A stretch of 64,000 nt of DNA. Source: SB21 sp964415295. GTDB lineage: Bacteria > CLD3 > SB21. The translations under genes were made by a program, and so were the position numbers. Shown piece after piece: positions 9,019 to 17,438 of the stretch; within the stretch, counting starts at the first letter, position 1; every line of letters starts with the position of its first letter. The notes under the pieces are model-generated. The model was given only the letters and a program-made list of their open reading frames with translations, did no database searches and was not told the DNA's origin. The stretch is taken from assembly GCA_964415295.1 (NCBI GenBank), contig CAYPYN010000003.1, forward strand, positions 310,001 through 374,000, written 5' to 3'.

Positions 9019-10347
9019 ATGGAAACCACGGAAAAGCAGAAACAGTTTACGGAACGGGGACGGGATTTTTTCGAAGAGTGGGAAGAAAAATTCCTCGCCC
9101 CTTACGCCTGCAAGAGCCGGGGCATGCACGGCACGCGGCTCAATCAGGAAATGGAAGACGCGCACCGGACGGCCTTTCAGCGCGACAGGGACCGGATCAT
9201 CTACTCCAATTCCTTCAGGAACCTGAGCGATAAATCCCAGGTACTGGTCGAACACAACAGCGAGCATAATCGGAGCCGTCTCACGCACACCGTGGAAGTG
9301 GTACAGGTTTCCAAGACCATCGCCAATGCCATGGGACTCAACGAAGATCTCGCCGAAGCGATAGCTCTGGGTCACGATCTCGGCCATCCGCCGTTTGGCC
9401 ACACGGGAGAGACCGTATTGGACCGTTTGCTGAATGGTGAGGATACCGCCGAAGGCACTCTGCAGGGCGAGAATCTGGGCGGATTCAAACACAATTACCA
9501 GAGCCTGCGTGTGGTGGATTTCGTCGAGAAAAAGTACGGTTACGACGGTCTCAATCTTACGGCGGCCGTCCGCGAAGGAATCCTCAAACACACCAGCACC
9601 CGCAATGAACGTTATTTCTATCCGGAGATGAATCTTACCGCCCTCAATTACGACCACTTCATGGCGCTGACGCTGGAGGGTCAGGTGGCAGCGATCGCCG
9701 ATGAGATCGCCCAGAGAACCTTCGATCTGGAAGATGCACTCCGCGCCAACTATATCCGAGTCAACGATGTGCGGGAATTGAAGTTGATCCAGGAGGTCGA
9801 GAATACGTGCCGGATCAAGGACATATTGTCAACCAATCAGGAGGAATACGTCAATTTGCTCATCAGCGGTCTTGTGCGTGTCCTTGTTTCGGATGTGATC
9901 CAGAATACGATCCGCCGGATAGAGGATTTTTGCTCCCGGAAGAAACGTACCCACCATTTTGACGAATGGCTGGTCATCTTCAGCCTGGAGGTCAACCGCC
10001 GGCAGAATGAATTGGACACCTTCATGCAGAAAGAACTGGGAAATAATTTTCAGGTTAACCGCTTCAATAAAAAAAGCGAAAAGGTCATCCGTAAACTGTT
10101 CAAAGCCTACTACACCAATCCGCTGCAGATGAACGACCGTTTCCTGGAACGTTATACGGCTCGCCGGGTGGATCCGCAATTCCGTCTGAGAAAATTACCG
10201 GCCAAGATAGTCCAGGAAAAGATCAACGAATTCCAGAAAGACCCTCTCTATGCGCGGCACATTGCCGATTATATCGCCAGCATGAGCGACAGTTTTGCCG
10301 TTCAGGAATACAAGGCCATTTATATCCCGGAAGCCAGCGTTATATGA
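9019..10347 (+). CDS. dgt: dGTP triphosphohydrolase-like HD-domain protein
   Basis: HD-superfamily metal-dependent hydrolase of the dGTPase family, which splits dNTPs to nucleoside and tripolyphosphate. The metal ligands are visible: H90 in SRLTHTVEV, and H119-D120 in ALGHDLGHPPFGHTGE. The N-terminal YSNSFRNLSDKSQV block is also typical. The ATG at 9019 is chosen for convention; a TTG at 9013 sits at better spacing (8 bases) from the only nearby SD-like AGG, so two more residues are possible. The stop overlaps the next start by four bases (ATGA), opening a dgt-ybbR-tsaD operon. Substrate specificity among dNTPs cannot be told from sequence. Confidence 0.9.
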   Translation: METTEKQKQFTERGRDFFEEWEEKFLAPYACKSRGMHGTRLNQEMEDAHRTAFQRDRDRIIYSNSFRNLSDKSQVLVEHNSEHNRSRLTHTVEVVQVSKTIANAMGLNEDLAEAIALGHDLGHPPFGHTGETVLDRLLNGEDTAEGTLQGENLGGFKHNYQSLRVVDFVEKKYGYDGLNLTAAVREGILKHTSTRNERYFYPEMNLTALNYDHFMALTLEGQVAAIADEIAQRTFDLEDALRANYIRVNDVRELKLIQEVENTCRIKDILSTNQEEYVNLLISGLVRVLVSDVIQNTIRRIEDFCSRKKRTHHFDEWLVIFSLEVNRRQNELDTFMQKELGNNFQVNRFNKKSEKVIRKLFKAYYTNPLQMNDRFLERYTARRVDPQFRLRKLPAKIVQEKINEFQKDPLYARHIADYIASMSDSFAVQEYKAIYIPEASVI

Positions 10348-11282
10348 AACTTCTCAAGAGCTACCGTCTGTTCTTTTTTTCCGTGTGTATTGCTTTTTTC
10401 CTTTGGTTCTACGTCCGCTTGTCTTCCACTTTTCAGCAAACGGTGGACGTTCCGGTTCAGGTGGTCAATCTTAAGGAAGAACATACCGTGGTGTCCAATC
10501 TGCCGGAGTTCGTTCCGGTGTTATTCGAGGCAGACGGCCGCACACTCCTGGGCTTGAAGTATTTTTATGACGTCAAGTACGTTATCGATGCCTCTCACAG
10601 AGAGAAATTCGATGTCGTTCCCGGACGCCGTCTCGATTTTGTCCGAATTCCGAATAACGTGGAGGCCATTGCGCTGTCCATTCCTTTGAAAGACACGCTT
10701 CAGGTTCACACCGAAGAATTTGTCAAAAAATTCGTTCCCGTCGTGCCCGATCTGCAGGTGACCTGCGCTCCGGGTTTTGTGATGGTCGGAAATGCTCGGA
10801 CCATACCCGATTCCGTAAGCGTACGTTGTCCCGTCAGTTACCAGGATAGTATACAGTTCGTGCAGACGGACAGAATCGAACTGGCCGGTCTGTCCGCCGA
10901 TGAAGAGATAACGGCGGAAGCCGCCGATATACCTCTGCCGAAAGTCCGGGTCAAAAAGACGAAGATCAACGTTGTATTGGATATCCAGCCGCTCGGCGAG
11001 ACGGTGATGGAAAATCTGCCGATCAAACTGATCAATGTTCCCGAGGATGTCAATGCCATCGTTCAGCCGTCCACGTTTTCGGTCCGTGTGCGCGGAGGCG
11101 TGGATTATCTGGCTACGCTGAGCAGAGACAGCATCTATGCCGTTATTGATTATGCCGAAGAACAACGGTTTGCCAGCGTCCAGCCGCGCCTGACTATCAA
11201 AGCTCCCCGTGACGTCTCCTGGAGCCAGATCACGCCTTCACGTTTTAATCTGGTAAAACTCGATGCCGAAAAACTTCCCTGA
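10344..11282 (+). CDS. YbbR/CdaR-like domain protein
   Basis: Membrane-anchored extracytoplasmic protein of 312 residues. A single transmembrane helix (about residues 8-26, RLFFFSVCIAFFLWFYV) is followed by consecutive YbbR-like beta domains, recognisable from 'VDVPVQVVNL' near the start and 'ENLPIKLINVPEDV' in the last domain. In Firmicutes the YbbR protein CdaR regulates the cyclic-di-AMP synthase CdaA; no cdaA is visible in this window, so that link is only a family-level possibility. It overlaps dgt by four bases and tsaD by twenty. Confidence 0.82.
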   Translation: MKLLKSYRLFFFSVCIAFFLWFYVRLSSTFQQTVDVPVQVVNLKEEHTVVSNLPEFVPVLFEADGRTLLGLKYFYDVKYVIDASHREKFDVVPGRRLDFVRIPNNVEAIALSIPLKDTLQVHTEEFVKKFVPVVPDLQVTCAPGFVMVGNARTIPDSVSVRCPVSYQDSIQFVQTDRIELAGLSADEEITAEAADIPLPKVRVKKTKINVVLDIQPLGETVMENLPIKLINVPEDVNAIVQPSTFSVRVRGGVDYLATLSRDSIYAVIDYAEEQRFASVQPRLTIKAPRDVSWSQITPSRFNLVKLDAEKLP

Positions 11283-12294
11283 TCCTATTACGCTGGCCAT
11301 TGAAACGTCCTGCGACGACACGTCTGTTGCGGTTTTACAAGGTACAAGCGTCTTATCCAATGTGGTGTCGTCCCAGGTGGACGGTTTGCATTTCGGCGGC
11401 ATCGTTCCGGAGCTGGCGTCGCGCGCGCATCAGGCCAACATTCTCCCGGTCGTCAAGGAAGCGCTGCATCTGGCCCGCCGGCCGATCGGGGATGTCAGTC
11501 TCATCGGCGTCACTTACGGACCCGGGCTGATCGGAAGTCTTCTGGTCGGGCTCAATTTTGCAAAAGGTCTGTCTTATAGCCGGAGTATTCCATTTATCGG
11601 CGTTAATCATATCGAAGCTCATATCCTGGCCGCTTTTCTTGAAGAGCCTCATCCCACGTTCCCATTTATGGCGTTAGTGGTTTCAGGCGGTCATACATTA
11701 CTGGTTTTGGCCGAAGACGTAGGCCGATACCGCATACTTGGTGAAACGCAGGACGACGCGGCCGGAGAATGTTTTGATAAGGTGGCAAGATTTCTCGGAA
11801 TCGCGCCCGCCGGAGCTACGGTGATGGCCGGACCGGAAGTGGACCGCCGCGCCCTTTCGGGTGATCCCGGGAGGATCACATTTCCAAGGCCGTTGGGTCA
11901 TGCCAATAATTATCATTTCAGTTTTTCCGGGTTAAAGACGGCCGTACTGAATCATACCAAGAAGAAAGAGTCATGGAGTGAGGATGAAACGAATGACATT
12001 TGCGCCGGTTTTCAGGAAGCCATTGTGGATGTTCTGGTCTCCAAATCCGTGCGCGCGTGCAGGGAACACGGGATACCCCACCTCGTCTTATCCGGCGGAG
12101 TTGCGGCGAATTCGCGCTTGAGAGATATTTTAGGTAAGATGTGCGCGGAAAAAGGTATAAGGCTGTATAAGCCTTCCAGGGCTTATTGTACGGATAACGC
12201 CGCGATGATAGGTATGGCGGCATTGATGCACCGCAATAGGGGAGAGTCGTCGCCGCTGGAATTGTCGCCGAAACCGGCCCTGCGTCTGGCTTGA
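11263..12294 (+). CDS. tsaD: tRNA threonylcarbamoyladenosine biosynthesis protein TsaD
   Basis: ASKHA-fold enzyme that transfers threonylcarbamoyl from TC-AMP to A37 of ANN-decoding tRNAs, acting with TsaB and TsaE in bacteria. The metal ligands are present: H116 and H120 in NHIEAH, and D311 in CTDNAAMIG. The N-terminal IETSCDDTS block and GPGLIGSLLVG segment match the family; 343 residues is normal. One oddity: the usual Y-P-G-G-P loop after 'RFLG' is replaced by residues 181-191, APAGATVMAGP, a few residues longer. The first ATG lies within the end of the YbbR gene and gives a full-length N-terminus. Confidence 0.95.
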   Translation: MPKNFPDPITLAIETSCDDTSVAVLQGTSVLSNVVSSQVDGLHFGGIVPELASRAHQANILPVVKEALHLARRPIGDVSLIGVTYGPGLIGSLLVGLNFAKGLSYSRSIPFIGVNHIEAHILAAFLEEPHPTFPFMALVVSGGHTLLVLAEDVGRYRILGETQDDAAGECFDKVARFLGIAPAGATVMAGPEVDRRALSGDPGRITFPRPLGHANNYHFSFSGLKTAVLNHTKKKESWSEDETNDICAGFQEAIVDVLVSKSVRACREHGIPHLVLSGGVAANSRLRDILGKMCAEKGIRLYKPSRAYCTDNAAMIGMAALMHRNRGESSPLELSPKPALRLA

Positions 12295-12310
12295 AGTGAA
12301 AAAAATAGTG

Positions 12311-12338
12311 TTGACTTTTATTTTTTTTACGTTAATAT
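12311..12338 (+). promoter_or_regulatory. Sigma70-like promoter for the exbB operon
   Basis: TTGACT (12311-12316), 16-bp spacer, TAATAT (12333-12338), in the only sizeable gap upstream of exbB. This predicts a 5' leader of about 120 bases. Confidence 0.55.
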
Positions 12339-12464
12339 TTGCCATTACATAAAGCGGATGAAATCCCGGCTGATCTTTTTTGAACCGCTTTCAGACCTGA
12401 TTGTAAAATGAACGAAAATTACTTACCTGAACTTTAACTCTTATAAACTGGAGGCTTGTCTTTT

Positions 12465-13088
12465 ATGGAGAAATCATTAGTTGATTATTTCAACGAAGGC
12501 GGATTGTTCATGTGGCCGATTCTTTTCTGCCAAATCATCGGGTTGGCCATTTGTATCGAACGTTTTGTCACGTTGACACGTTCCGGCCTTAATACAAGAA
12601 AATTCTTAGTTAAGATCAAACAAGCCCTGGACGAAGGCGGTGTACAGCGTGCTATCGAAGTTTGCGCCAACCAGCGCGGTTCCGTAGCTTCGATCTTTCA
12701 TGCCGGGCTTCTGCGCGCTCACAAAGGCGTGGATCAGGTGGAAAAAGCGATCGTTAATGCCGGCGCTATCGAAATGGCGTTTTTGGAACGCGGTATGGTT
12801 TGGATCTCCTTCTTTATTGCCATGGCCCCGATGCTTGGATTCACCGGCACGGTGCAGGGTATGATCCAGTCCTTTGAAGCTATCGCCAAAGCTAACGACA
12901 TTTCTCCGACCATCGTTGCCAGCGGTATCTCCGTGGCCTTGTTGACCACGATCTTCGGTCTGGTTGTCGCTATGTTGCTTCAGTTCTTCTACAATTATTT
13001 TACCGCCAAGATCAACCGTCTGGTGGTTGACATGGAAGAAGCTTCCGCTGAATTGGTCGAAACCATCGTCGAGATTGAACACAAATAA
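12465..13088 (+). CDS. exbB: ExbB/TolQ-type proton-channel subunit
   Basis: Inner-membrane MotA/TolQ/ExbB family protein (207 residues) forming the pentameric proton channel that energises TonB. Three membrane segments are visible: one near the N-terminus (MWPILFCQIIGLAICIERF) and two in the C-terminal half, with the family signature APMLGFTGTVQGMIQSF and the VASGISVALLTTIFGL helix. The ATG at 12465 follows GGAGG with ten-base spacing; the upstream in-frame TTG is next to the SD and is rejected. First gene of exbB-exbD-exbD-tonB. Confidence 0.92.
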   Translation: MEKSLVDYFNEGGLFMWPILFCQIIGLAICIERFVTLTRSGLNTRKFLVKIKQALDEGGVQRAIEVCANQRGSVASIFHAGLLRAHKGVDQVEKAIVNAGAIEMAFLERGMVWISFFIAMAPMLGFTGTVQGMIQSFEAIAKANDISPTIVASGISVALLTTIFGLVVAMLLQFFYNYFTAKINRLVVDMEEASAELVETIVEIEHK

Positions 13089-13103
13089 TTAAGGAAATAT
13101 CGA

Positions 13104-13505
13104 ATGTTAGTAGAAAAAAGGAAAAAGAGTTCGGCGGATATCCCGACCGGTTCGTTGGCCGATATGGCCTTCCTTTTGCTCATATTCTTTATTGTGATTA
13201 CGACGGTGGGAACGGACAAGGGGATCGACCTTGTATTGCCTCCCGAAGGCGATGTGAAGGAAATTCCAAAGACCAATATCATGAATATCCTGCTAAACGA
13301 TAACGGTGATATTCTGATCGACGAAGAGCCCCGTTTTATGAACCAGATAAAGGATATCGTAAAAAACCGGATCATCAAAAACGATAAGATCATCGTTTCG
13401 GTTAAAACGACCCGCCGGACACCGTATAAGATCTTTGTAGCGGTCCTTGATCAGCTCAAACAGGCTGAAGCTAAGAAGATCTCGATAGCGGAACCGGACA
13501 AATAA
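13104..13505 (+). CDS. exbD: ExbD/TolR-type energy-transducing protein, first copy
   Basis: 133-residue ExbD family protein: short cytoplasmic N-terminus, one transmembrane helix (MAFLLLIFFIVITTV) preceded by the functionally required Asp in SLADMAF, and a periplasmic domain. It pairs with ExbB to couple the proton gradient to TonB. TAAGGAAA lies before the ATG. Fifteen bases separate it from exbB and a second, diverged exbD follows. Confidence 0.9.
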   Translation: MLVEKRKKSSADIPTGSLADMAFLLLIFFIVITTVGTDKGIDLVLPPEGDVKEIPKTNIMNILLNDNGDILIDEEPRFMNQIKDIVKNRIIKNDKIIVSVKTTRRTPYKIFVAVLDQLKQAEAKKISIAEPDK

Positions 13506-13526
13506 AAGCAGAAAGTCGGAGATGAT

Positions 13527-13949
13527 ATGAAATTTAGCAGGAAAAAGAGCGCTGATGCGATCATCCCAACAGCGTCGATGTCAGATATCGTGTTCACTTT
13601 GACACTGTTCTTCATGGTGTCAACGGTGATCAAGAAATTCAACGGTTTGCCGGTTGATGTACCGGATGCCTACCAGATCGAAAAGCTGCAGACCAAAACC
13701 CATACTTCCTATATATGGATCGACGAAGGTCAGAATATCTCGTTTGACGATTATCCGATCTCATCTATGGAAGAGATCTATACTCTGGCCCGTCAGAAAA
13801 TAGAGAAAGATGTCCAGTTGCTTATATTCATGCGCGTGGATAAGAATATGGCCATGGGAGTATTGGTGGATGTGCAGCAGGAGTTGAGAAAGGCCGGAGC
13901 GTTGCGTGTGTATTACGCCACGAAGACCAAGGCGTCTCCTAATTATTGA
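13527..13949 (+). CDS. exbD: ExbD/TolR-type energy-transducing protein, second copy
   Basis: 140-residue second ExbD. The membrane segment IVFTLTLFFMVSTVI is preceded by Asp in SMSDIVF, so the proton-path residue is kept. The rest differs clearly from the first copy, as expected of a specialised heteromeric partner. Two exbD genes between exbB and tonB are common in FCB genomes. A GGAG element lies upstream of the ATG. Confidence 0.9.
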   Translation: MKFSRKKSADAIIPTASMSDIVFTLTLFFMVSTVIKKFNGLPVDVPDAYQIEKLQTKTHTSYIWIDEGQNISFDDYPISSMEEIYTLARQKIEKDVQLLIFMRVDKNMAMGVLVDVQQELRKAGALRVYYATKTKASPNY

Positions 13950-13981
13950 TAGCATGACTCTATATGCAGAAAGGGTAACAT

Positions 13982-14623
13982 ATGAAACTTTATGAATTGC
14001 GTATGCAGCATGCGAAGCTATTTGAGGCCTCTATCATAATTTCCATGCTGTTGGTAACACTGATCCTCAGATTCTATACGTTCGGTGAGTCTGAGAACCA
14101 GATCGCAAAAGCCGATATTCAGTTCGAAGTATCCAAGGTTGATCTGACCAAGCAGATCAAGCGTGCACCGCCGCCAAACCGGCCGGCCGTACCGATCGCT
14201 TCGGAGACCGAAACCTTGTTGGGCGATGAGACCATCGACGATACGGATGTGGATCTGATGGAGATTCCGCCGCCGCCGCCGCCACCGGCTAAGAAAGACG
14301 AAGGTGGTGGTGAAGCAGAGGTCTTTGTTGCGTACGACACACCTCCGGATCTTAAGGGAGGATTTGATTTTATTCGTAAGAATCTGAAGTATCCCGATAT
14401 GGCCCGTCAGGCCGGTATCGAGGGTAAAGCCGTGGTCAGTTGCGTCGTCGATGAGAATGGGAACGTAGTGAGGGCCGAAGTGATCAAAGAAGATGGTAAT
14501 GTAGGATTTGGTCAGGCGGCAATCGATGTGATCATGAAAGCCAAATTTAACCCGGCACGGCAGCGCGACAAAGCCGTAAAAGTCCGGATATCAGTACCCG
14601 TGGTATTCAAACTAAAGGGCTGA
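13982..14623 (+). CDS. tonB: TonB energy-transducing protein
   Basis: 213-residue TonB: N-terminal membrane anchor at about residues 15-33, a short proline-rich spacer with seven Pro in a row near residue 95, and a C-terminal TonB_C domain (LKYPDMARQAGIEGKAVVSCVVDENGNV...). It transmits proton-motive energy from ExbB/ExbD to outer-membrane receptors. No TonB-dependent receptor is in the window. The periplasmic spacer is short compared with the E. coli protein. Last gene of the operon, ending at a strong terminator. Confidence 0.93.
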   Translation: MKLYELRMQHAKLFEASIIISMLLVTLILRFYTFGESENQIAKADIQFEVSKVDLTKQIKRAPPPNRPAVPIASETETLLGDETIDDTDVDLMEIPPPPPPPAKKDEGGGEAEVFVAYDTPPDLKGGFDFIRKNLKYPDMARQAGIEGKAVVSCVVDENGNVVRAEVIKEDGNVGFGQAAIDVIMKAKFNPARQRDKAVKVRISVPVVFKLKG

Positions 14624-14640
14624 TCCAGTAGAGATTAAAC

Positions 14641-14676
14641 AAAAAATCCCGTTCGAATAATCGAACGGGATTTTTT
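14641..14676. terminator. Bidirectional intrinsic terminator between tonB and tRNA
   Basis: Perfect 16-base inverted repeat AAAAAATCCCGTTCGA (14641-14656) / TCGAACGGGATTTTTT (14661-14676) around ATAA. It has T tracts in both directions, so it can end both the tonB operon (plus) and the tRNA transcript (minus). Confidence 0.93.
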
Positions 14677-14687
14677 GTTTGTAGGCG

Positions 14688-14760
14688 TGGGCCATCAGGG
14701 ATTTGAACCCCGGACCAAAGGATTATGAGTCCTCTGCTCTAACCGCTGAGCTAATGGCCC
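14688..14760 (-). tRNA. tRNA with CAT anticodon (Met elongator or Ile2)
   Basis: 73-nt cloverleaf on the minus strand: acceptor GGGCCAT/ATGGCCC, D arm GCTC..GAGC, anticodon stem GAGGA/TCCTT with loop CTCATAA (anticodon CAT), and T loop TTCAAAT. Discriminator A; the 3' CCA is not encoded. It is not an initiator because the acceptor starts with a normal G-C pair. Elongator Met and lysidine-modified Ile2 share this loop and cannot be separated by eye. Confidence 0.93.
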
Positions 14761-14773
14761 AAAAAAGCGGTGT

Positions 14774-14802
14774 AATATATACGCCGCATGGCATATAATC
14801 AA
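14774..14802 (-). promoter_or_regulatory. Promoter of the CAT tRNA with GC-rich discriminator
   Basis: Minus strand: TTGATT (14802-14797), 17-bp spacer, TATATT (14779-14774), then ACACCGC before the tRNA start 13 bases further on. Same design as the other two tRNA promoters in the window. Confidence 0.65.
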
Positions 14803-14828
14803 TAAATTTTTCCTGGAAATAATGAATT

Positions 14829-15218
14829 TCAGCTGAAACTCTTGATGCAGTCCTGCTGGGTGGGATATATTTCGAACACTTCGGCTAATTTGGTGATATT
14901 CAAAACGTTCTTTACGAATTCATTGTAGCCGCCGATCTTAAGATCGCCTTGTTTGTTGTGCGCCGCCGTATACAGGGAGATCAGACTTCCGAGACCGGAA
15001 CTATTGATCCGCTTGATCTTCGAAAGGTCGATCACGATATGCCTGATCTGATCGTCGAGTAATTCCTTCACGGCGCTCTGCAGCATCTTGATGTGCTCTT
15101 CCGTCATCAGTTTGTCTTCGATCTCCACAACGGCCATAATATCGGTGATCTTTCGGGACGTGACTTTGACCTTGCTTTCGCTGGCGATCTGTACTTTTTT
15201 GCTTTGTTTCATTTGCAT
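14829..15218 (-). CDS. STAS-domain protein (anti-anti-sigma type)
   Basis: 129-residue STAS protein of the SpoIIAA/RsbV type. The signature DLSKIKRINSSGLGSL carries the phospho-acceptor serine, probably S73. In this family, dephosphorylated protein binds an anti-sigma kinase and frees its partner. No RsbW-like kinase or PP2C phosphatase is present in the window. It lies 14 bases downstream of the helical 142-residue gene and is the last gene of the minus-strand cluster. No Shine-Dalgarno is obvious; a second ATG two codons downstream is equally possible. Confidence 0.85.
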   Translation of the reverse strand: MQMKQSKKVQIASESKVKVTSRKITDIMAVVEIEDKLMTEEHIKMLQSAVKELLDDQIRHIVIDLSKIKRINSSGLGSLISLYTAAHNKQGDLKIGGYNEFVKNVLNITKLAEVFEIYPTQQDCIKSFS

Positions 15219-15232
15219 TTTGAAGCTTGTTT

Positions 15233-15661
15233 TTATTTCTTGCCCAATTTGGCGTTGATTGTATCTAAATGTCTGTTCATATCCTGTAAATGACGTTCCA
15301 GTATCCAGATCTCCTCGCCGGTTTTCTGAATGGCGGCCTCATCACCGCTCCGTCCGCCGTACGAGAGACTGTTGCATATTTCGTCAAATGTGTCGGCCGA
15401 ATGCTTCAGATAGGTTACAAAATACCGTATGTCTTTTCGTACTTCCGAAAAATCGAGCTCATGCGACTGTGACAATTCGTTCGCTTTCAGCCGCAAATAG
15501 GTGATGTTGAGTTTGAAAACATTGAGGTCGTCAATGACCTTATCAATGTCTGCCTCACGTTCTTCGGGGGCTTCGATACGCATATCCAATTCCATGGACT
15601 TCAAATCAAGATGGATTCTGCGCAGATCGTTGGCCAATTCCCTGATCTTATCCACTAACAT
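15233..15661 (-). CDS. Helical protein of unknown function, upstream of STAS gene
   Basis: 142-residue soluble protein, strongly charged and almost entirely helical by residue pattern (for example IRELANDLRRIHLDLKSMEL at the start). No signal peptide or membrane segment. I do not recognise a family. Its stop is 14 bases from the STAS start, so the two are likely co-expressed, and a regulatory partnership is a reasonable but untested guess. Confidence 0.7.
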   Translation of the reverse strand: MLVDKIRELANDLRRIHLDLKSMELDMRIEAPEEREADIDKVIDDLNVFKLNITYLRLKANELSQSHELDFSEVRKDIRYFVTYLKHSADTFDEICNSLSYGGRSGDEAAIQKTGEEIWILERHLQDMNRHLDTINAKLGKK

Positions 15662-15789
15662 TTTAGTCTGACCCCGAAAAATAAATGAGATGAGACAGGT
15701 CCAAGCAGCAATCGTAGTCTAAGCAATTTTCCAGAGACAGTCAATAAATAAAAATACGAGACCGCAGAACGTATCGAAGTTTTCAGAGT

Positions 15790-16380
15790 CTAACCGTGAT
15801 TGGACTTAATGAAGCGAAGCATCCGTACGGTATACGCGCCGAACGAAACGATCAAAAGGAAAGTGCTGATCCACAACAGGCCCAGATAAAAGCGCTCAAT
15901 GCCGAAAAAATCTTTTACGACATATACGGTCACCATGAGTGCAATGACCGTAACGGTGATCTTGCCGAGCATGTTGGAAGTGAAAAGATAGTTGTATTTT
16001 TTCTTCACGTACAAACCGGCCCCAAAAATCAGCATGTCTCTCACCAGGGCGAGGAGAAAGAACCATAGCGGAAAATCAGCACGAAACAAGGCCAGAAAAG
16101 CCAGGATGGCCGCCATACCTATTTTGTCGGCTACCGGATCGACCACTTTGCCGAATTCAGTGACCTGATTCATTTTTCTCGCCAGCAGTCCGTCAAACGT
16201 GTCGGTCAACCCGCCGATGATCATCAGACCGAAGGCCGCCAAGTTGTACACAGGCTCAGAGTTCCCAAGATAAAGCAAGTAAATGATCGGGATCACGATC
16301 ACGATTCTGGAGAGGCTCAGGAGATTGGATACAGTCAAGATCCTGTCGGTGTATGGCGAATCGGGCATTTCCTGATTCAT
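15790..16380 (-). CDS. pgsA: CDP-alcohol phosphatidyltransferase (PgsA-like)
   Basis: Integral membrane enzyme of the CDP-alcohol phosphatidyltransferase family, 196 residues, most like phosphatidylglycerophosphate synthase. The motif DG-x2-AR-x8-G-x3-D-x3-D is complete (DGLLARK...EFGKVVDPVADK). Several hydrophobic segments follow. It would transfer a phosphatidyl group from CDP-diacylglycerol to an alcohol, probably glycerol-3-phosphate. The start overlaps the upstream DUF4837 stop by four bases. The alcohol acceptor is inferred from overall resemblance, so a related CDP-alcohol transferase is possible. Confidence 0.85.
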   Translation of the reverse strand: MNQEMPDSPYTDRILTVSNLLSLSRIVIVIPIIYLLYLGNSEPVYNLAAFGLMIIGGLTDTFDGLLARKMNQVTEFGKVVDPVADKIGMAAILAFLALFRADFPLWFFLLALVRDMLIFGAGLYVKKKYNYLFTSNMLGKITVTVIALMVTVYVVKDFFGIERFYLGLLWISTFLLIVSFGAYTVRMLRFIKSNHG

Positions 16381-17438
16381 GGTTGTTCGGCCGGTGGTTT
16401 GGTTGAGAACGTGCGAGTGATCACATCCAGTTCCCGCAAGAACTTCAGTTTTTTGATCTCTTCAGGAAAGAACAAGGCCTGGTCTATGAAGAAAATCCGT
16501 TCGCCGGCCTTGTCGTAAAACGCGTAACTTCGGAAAGGTCCGCCGAAAGCGTTTTGGATCTGGACGGTTTTCCAGATTCCTGAATATATCAGGGCCGGTA
16601 TGCCGTTAATATCGGTCTTATAGAACTTATCAAACGACGGCGTCGTCATCACCGGATCGACAAACCAGGATCCGATCTTATTACGCGTCCGGATCATCCA
16701 GGATCGCGTGAGAAAACTATCGGGGACCGTCCCGCTCTCCAAAGGCAGCCAATAAACGGAGATCCAGCGTTGCAGGGACTTGTACATGGAAGTGGCATGA
16801 AAACGTACGTAGTGGCTGTCCGGTTTTTCTTCCGCAAGTTTGTAATCCGGATGCACCCTCATGGTCCAGCCGTATTTTCGGTACAATTCCTTTTGCAGCT
16901 CCTTATCTTCCAATGGCGCCGACGTACCGTAGAGGAAGTCGGTCATCAGGTGTGTTTTGTGGCGGTCGAATATTTCAAAAAGCTGATCGCTGTTGTCTTG
17001 AATACGCCGATTCAGGTTCTCTATATTATTGGATGTGAGAACCATTAGTTTCTGTCCGATGGACCACTCGTCGTCACGCGTGAAAACAAAATAATCCCCG
17101 GATTGCACGGCCGCCGCCGCTTCATCGTTTAGCATGCTTCTGACCGTGCGGGAAACCGGTTCGTCGGAATCCAATGTTCCGATCATGATGATGTATTTAT
17201 ATTTTTTATACGTTTCGAAGACCCGTTCCGGCGCGTATTGAAGATAAAAATCCGTTTCCGTTTGCGGGGTGATGAATGTGCGTTCAAAAACGATCTGAAG
17301 CGTTTCTTTAGCCCGGCTCCATTGGAGCGAATCGGCGATCACGATGACCTGATCGTCGCCGCCGATAGCCGCGGACTTTTTCAGATCGCCGCATCCTGCG
17401 ACTGCAGCGATCAGTACCATAGCAAATAGGTTCTTCAT
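16377..17438 (-). CDS. DUF4837 family lipoprotein
   Basis: 353-residue predicted lipoprotein with lipobox AVAGC, mature Cys at about residue 16. The region with 'VIADSLQW', the stretch around 'RFHATSMYKSLQRWISVYW' and the late 'FGGPFRSYAFYD' block are typical of DUF4837 proteins, found mainly in FCB bacteria and of unknown function. It overlaps both neighbours by four bases, in an envelope-related cluster with a YbhN-like protein and pgsA, so an envelope role is likely. Confidence 0.75.
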   Translation of the reverse strand: MKNLFAMVLIAAVAGCGDLKKSAAIGGDDQVIVIADSLQWSRAKETLQIVFERTFITPQTETDFYLQYAPERVFETYKKYKYIIMIGTLDSDEPVSRTVRSMLNDEAAAAVQSGDYFVFTRDDEWSIGQKLMVLTSNNIENLNRRIQDNSDQLFEIFDRHKTHLMTDFLYGTSAPLEDKELQKELYRKYGWTMRVHPDYKLAEEKPDSHYVRFHATSMYKSLQRWISVYWLPLESGTVPDSFLTRSWMIRTRNKIGSWFVDPVMTTPSFDKFYKTDINGIPALIYSGIWKTVQIQNAFGGPFRSYAFYDKAGERIFFIDQALFFPEEIKKLKFLRELDVITRTFSTKPPAEQP

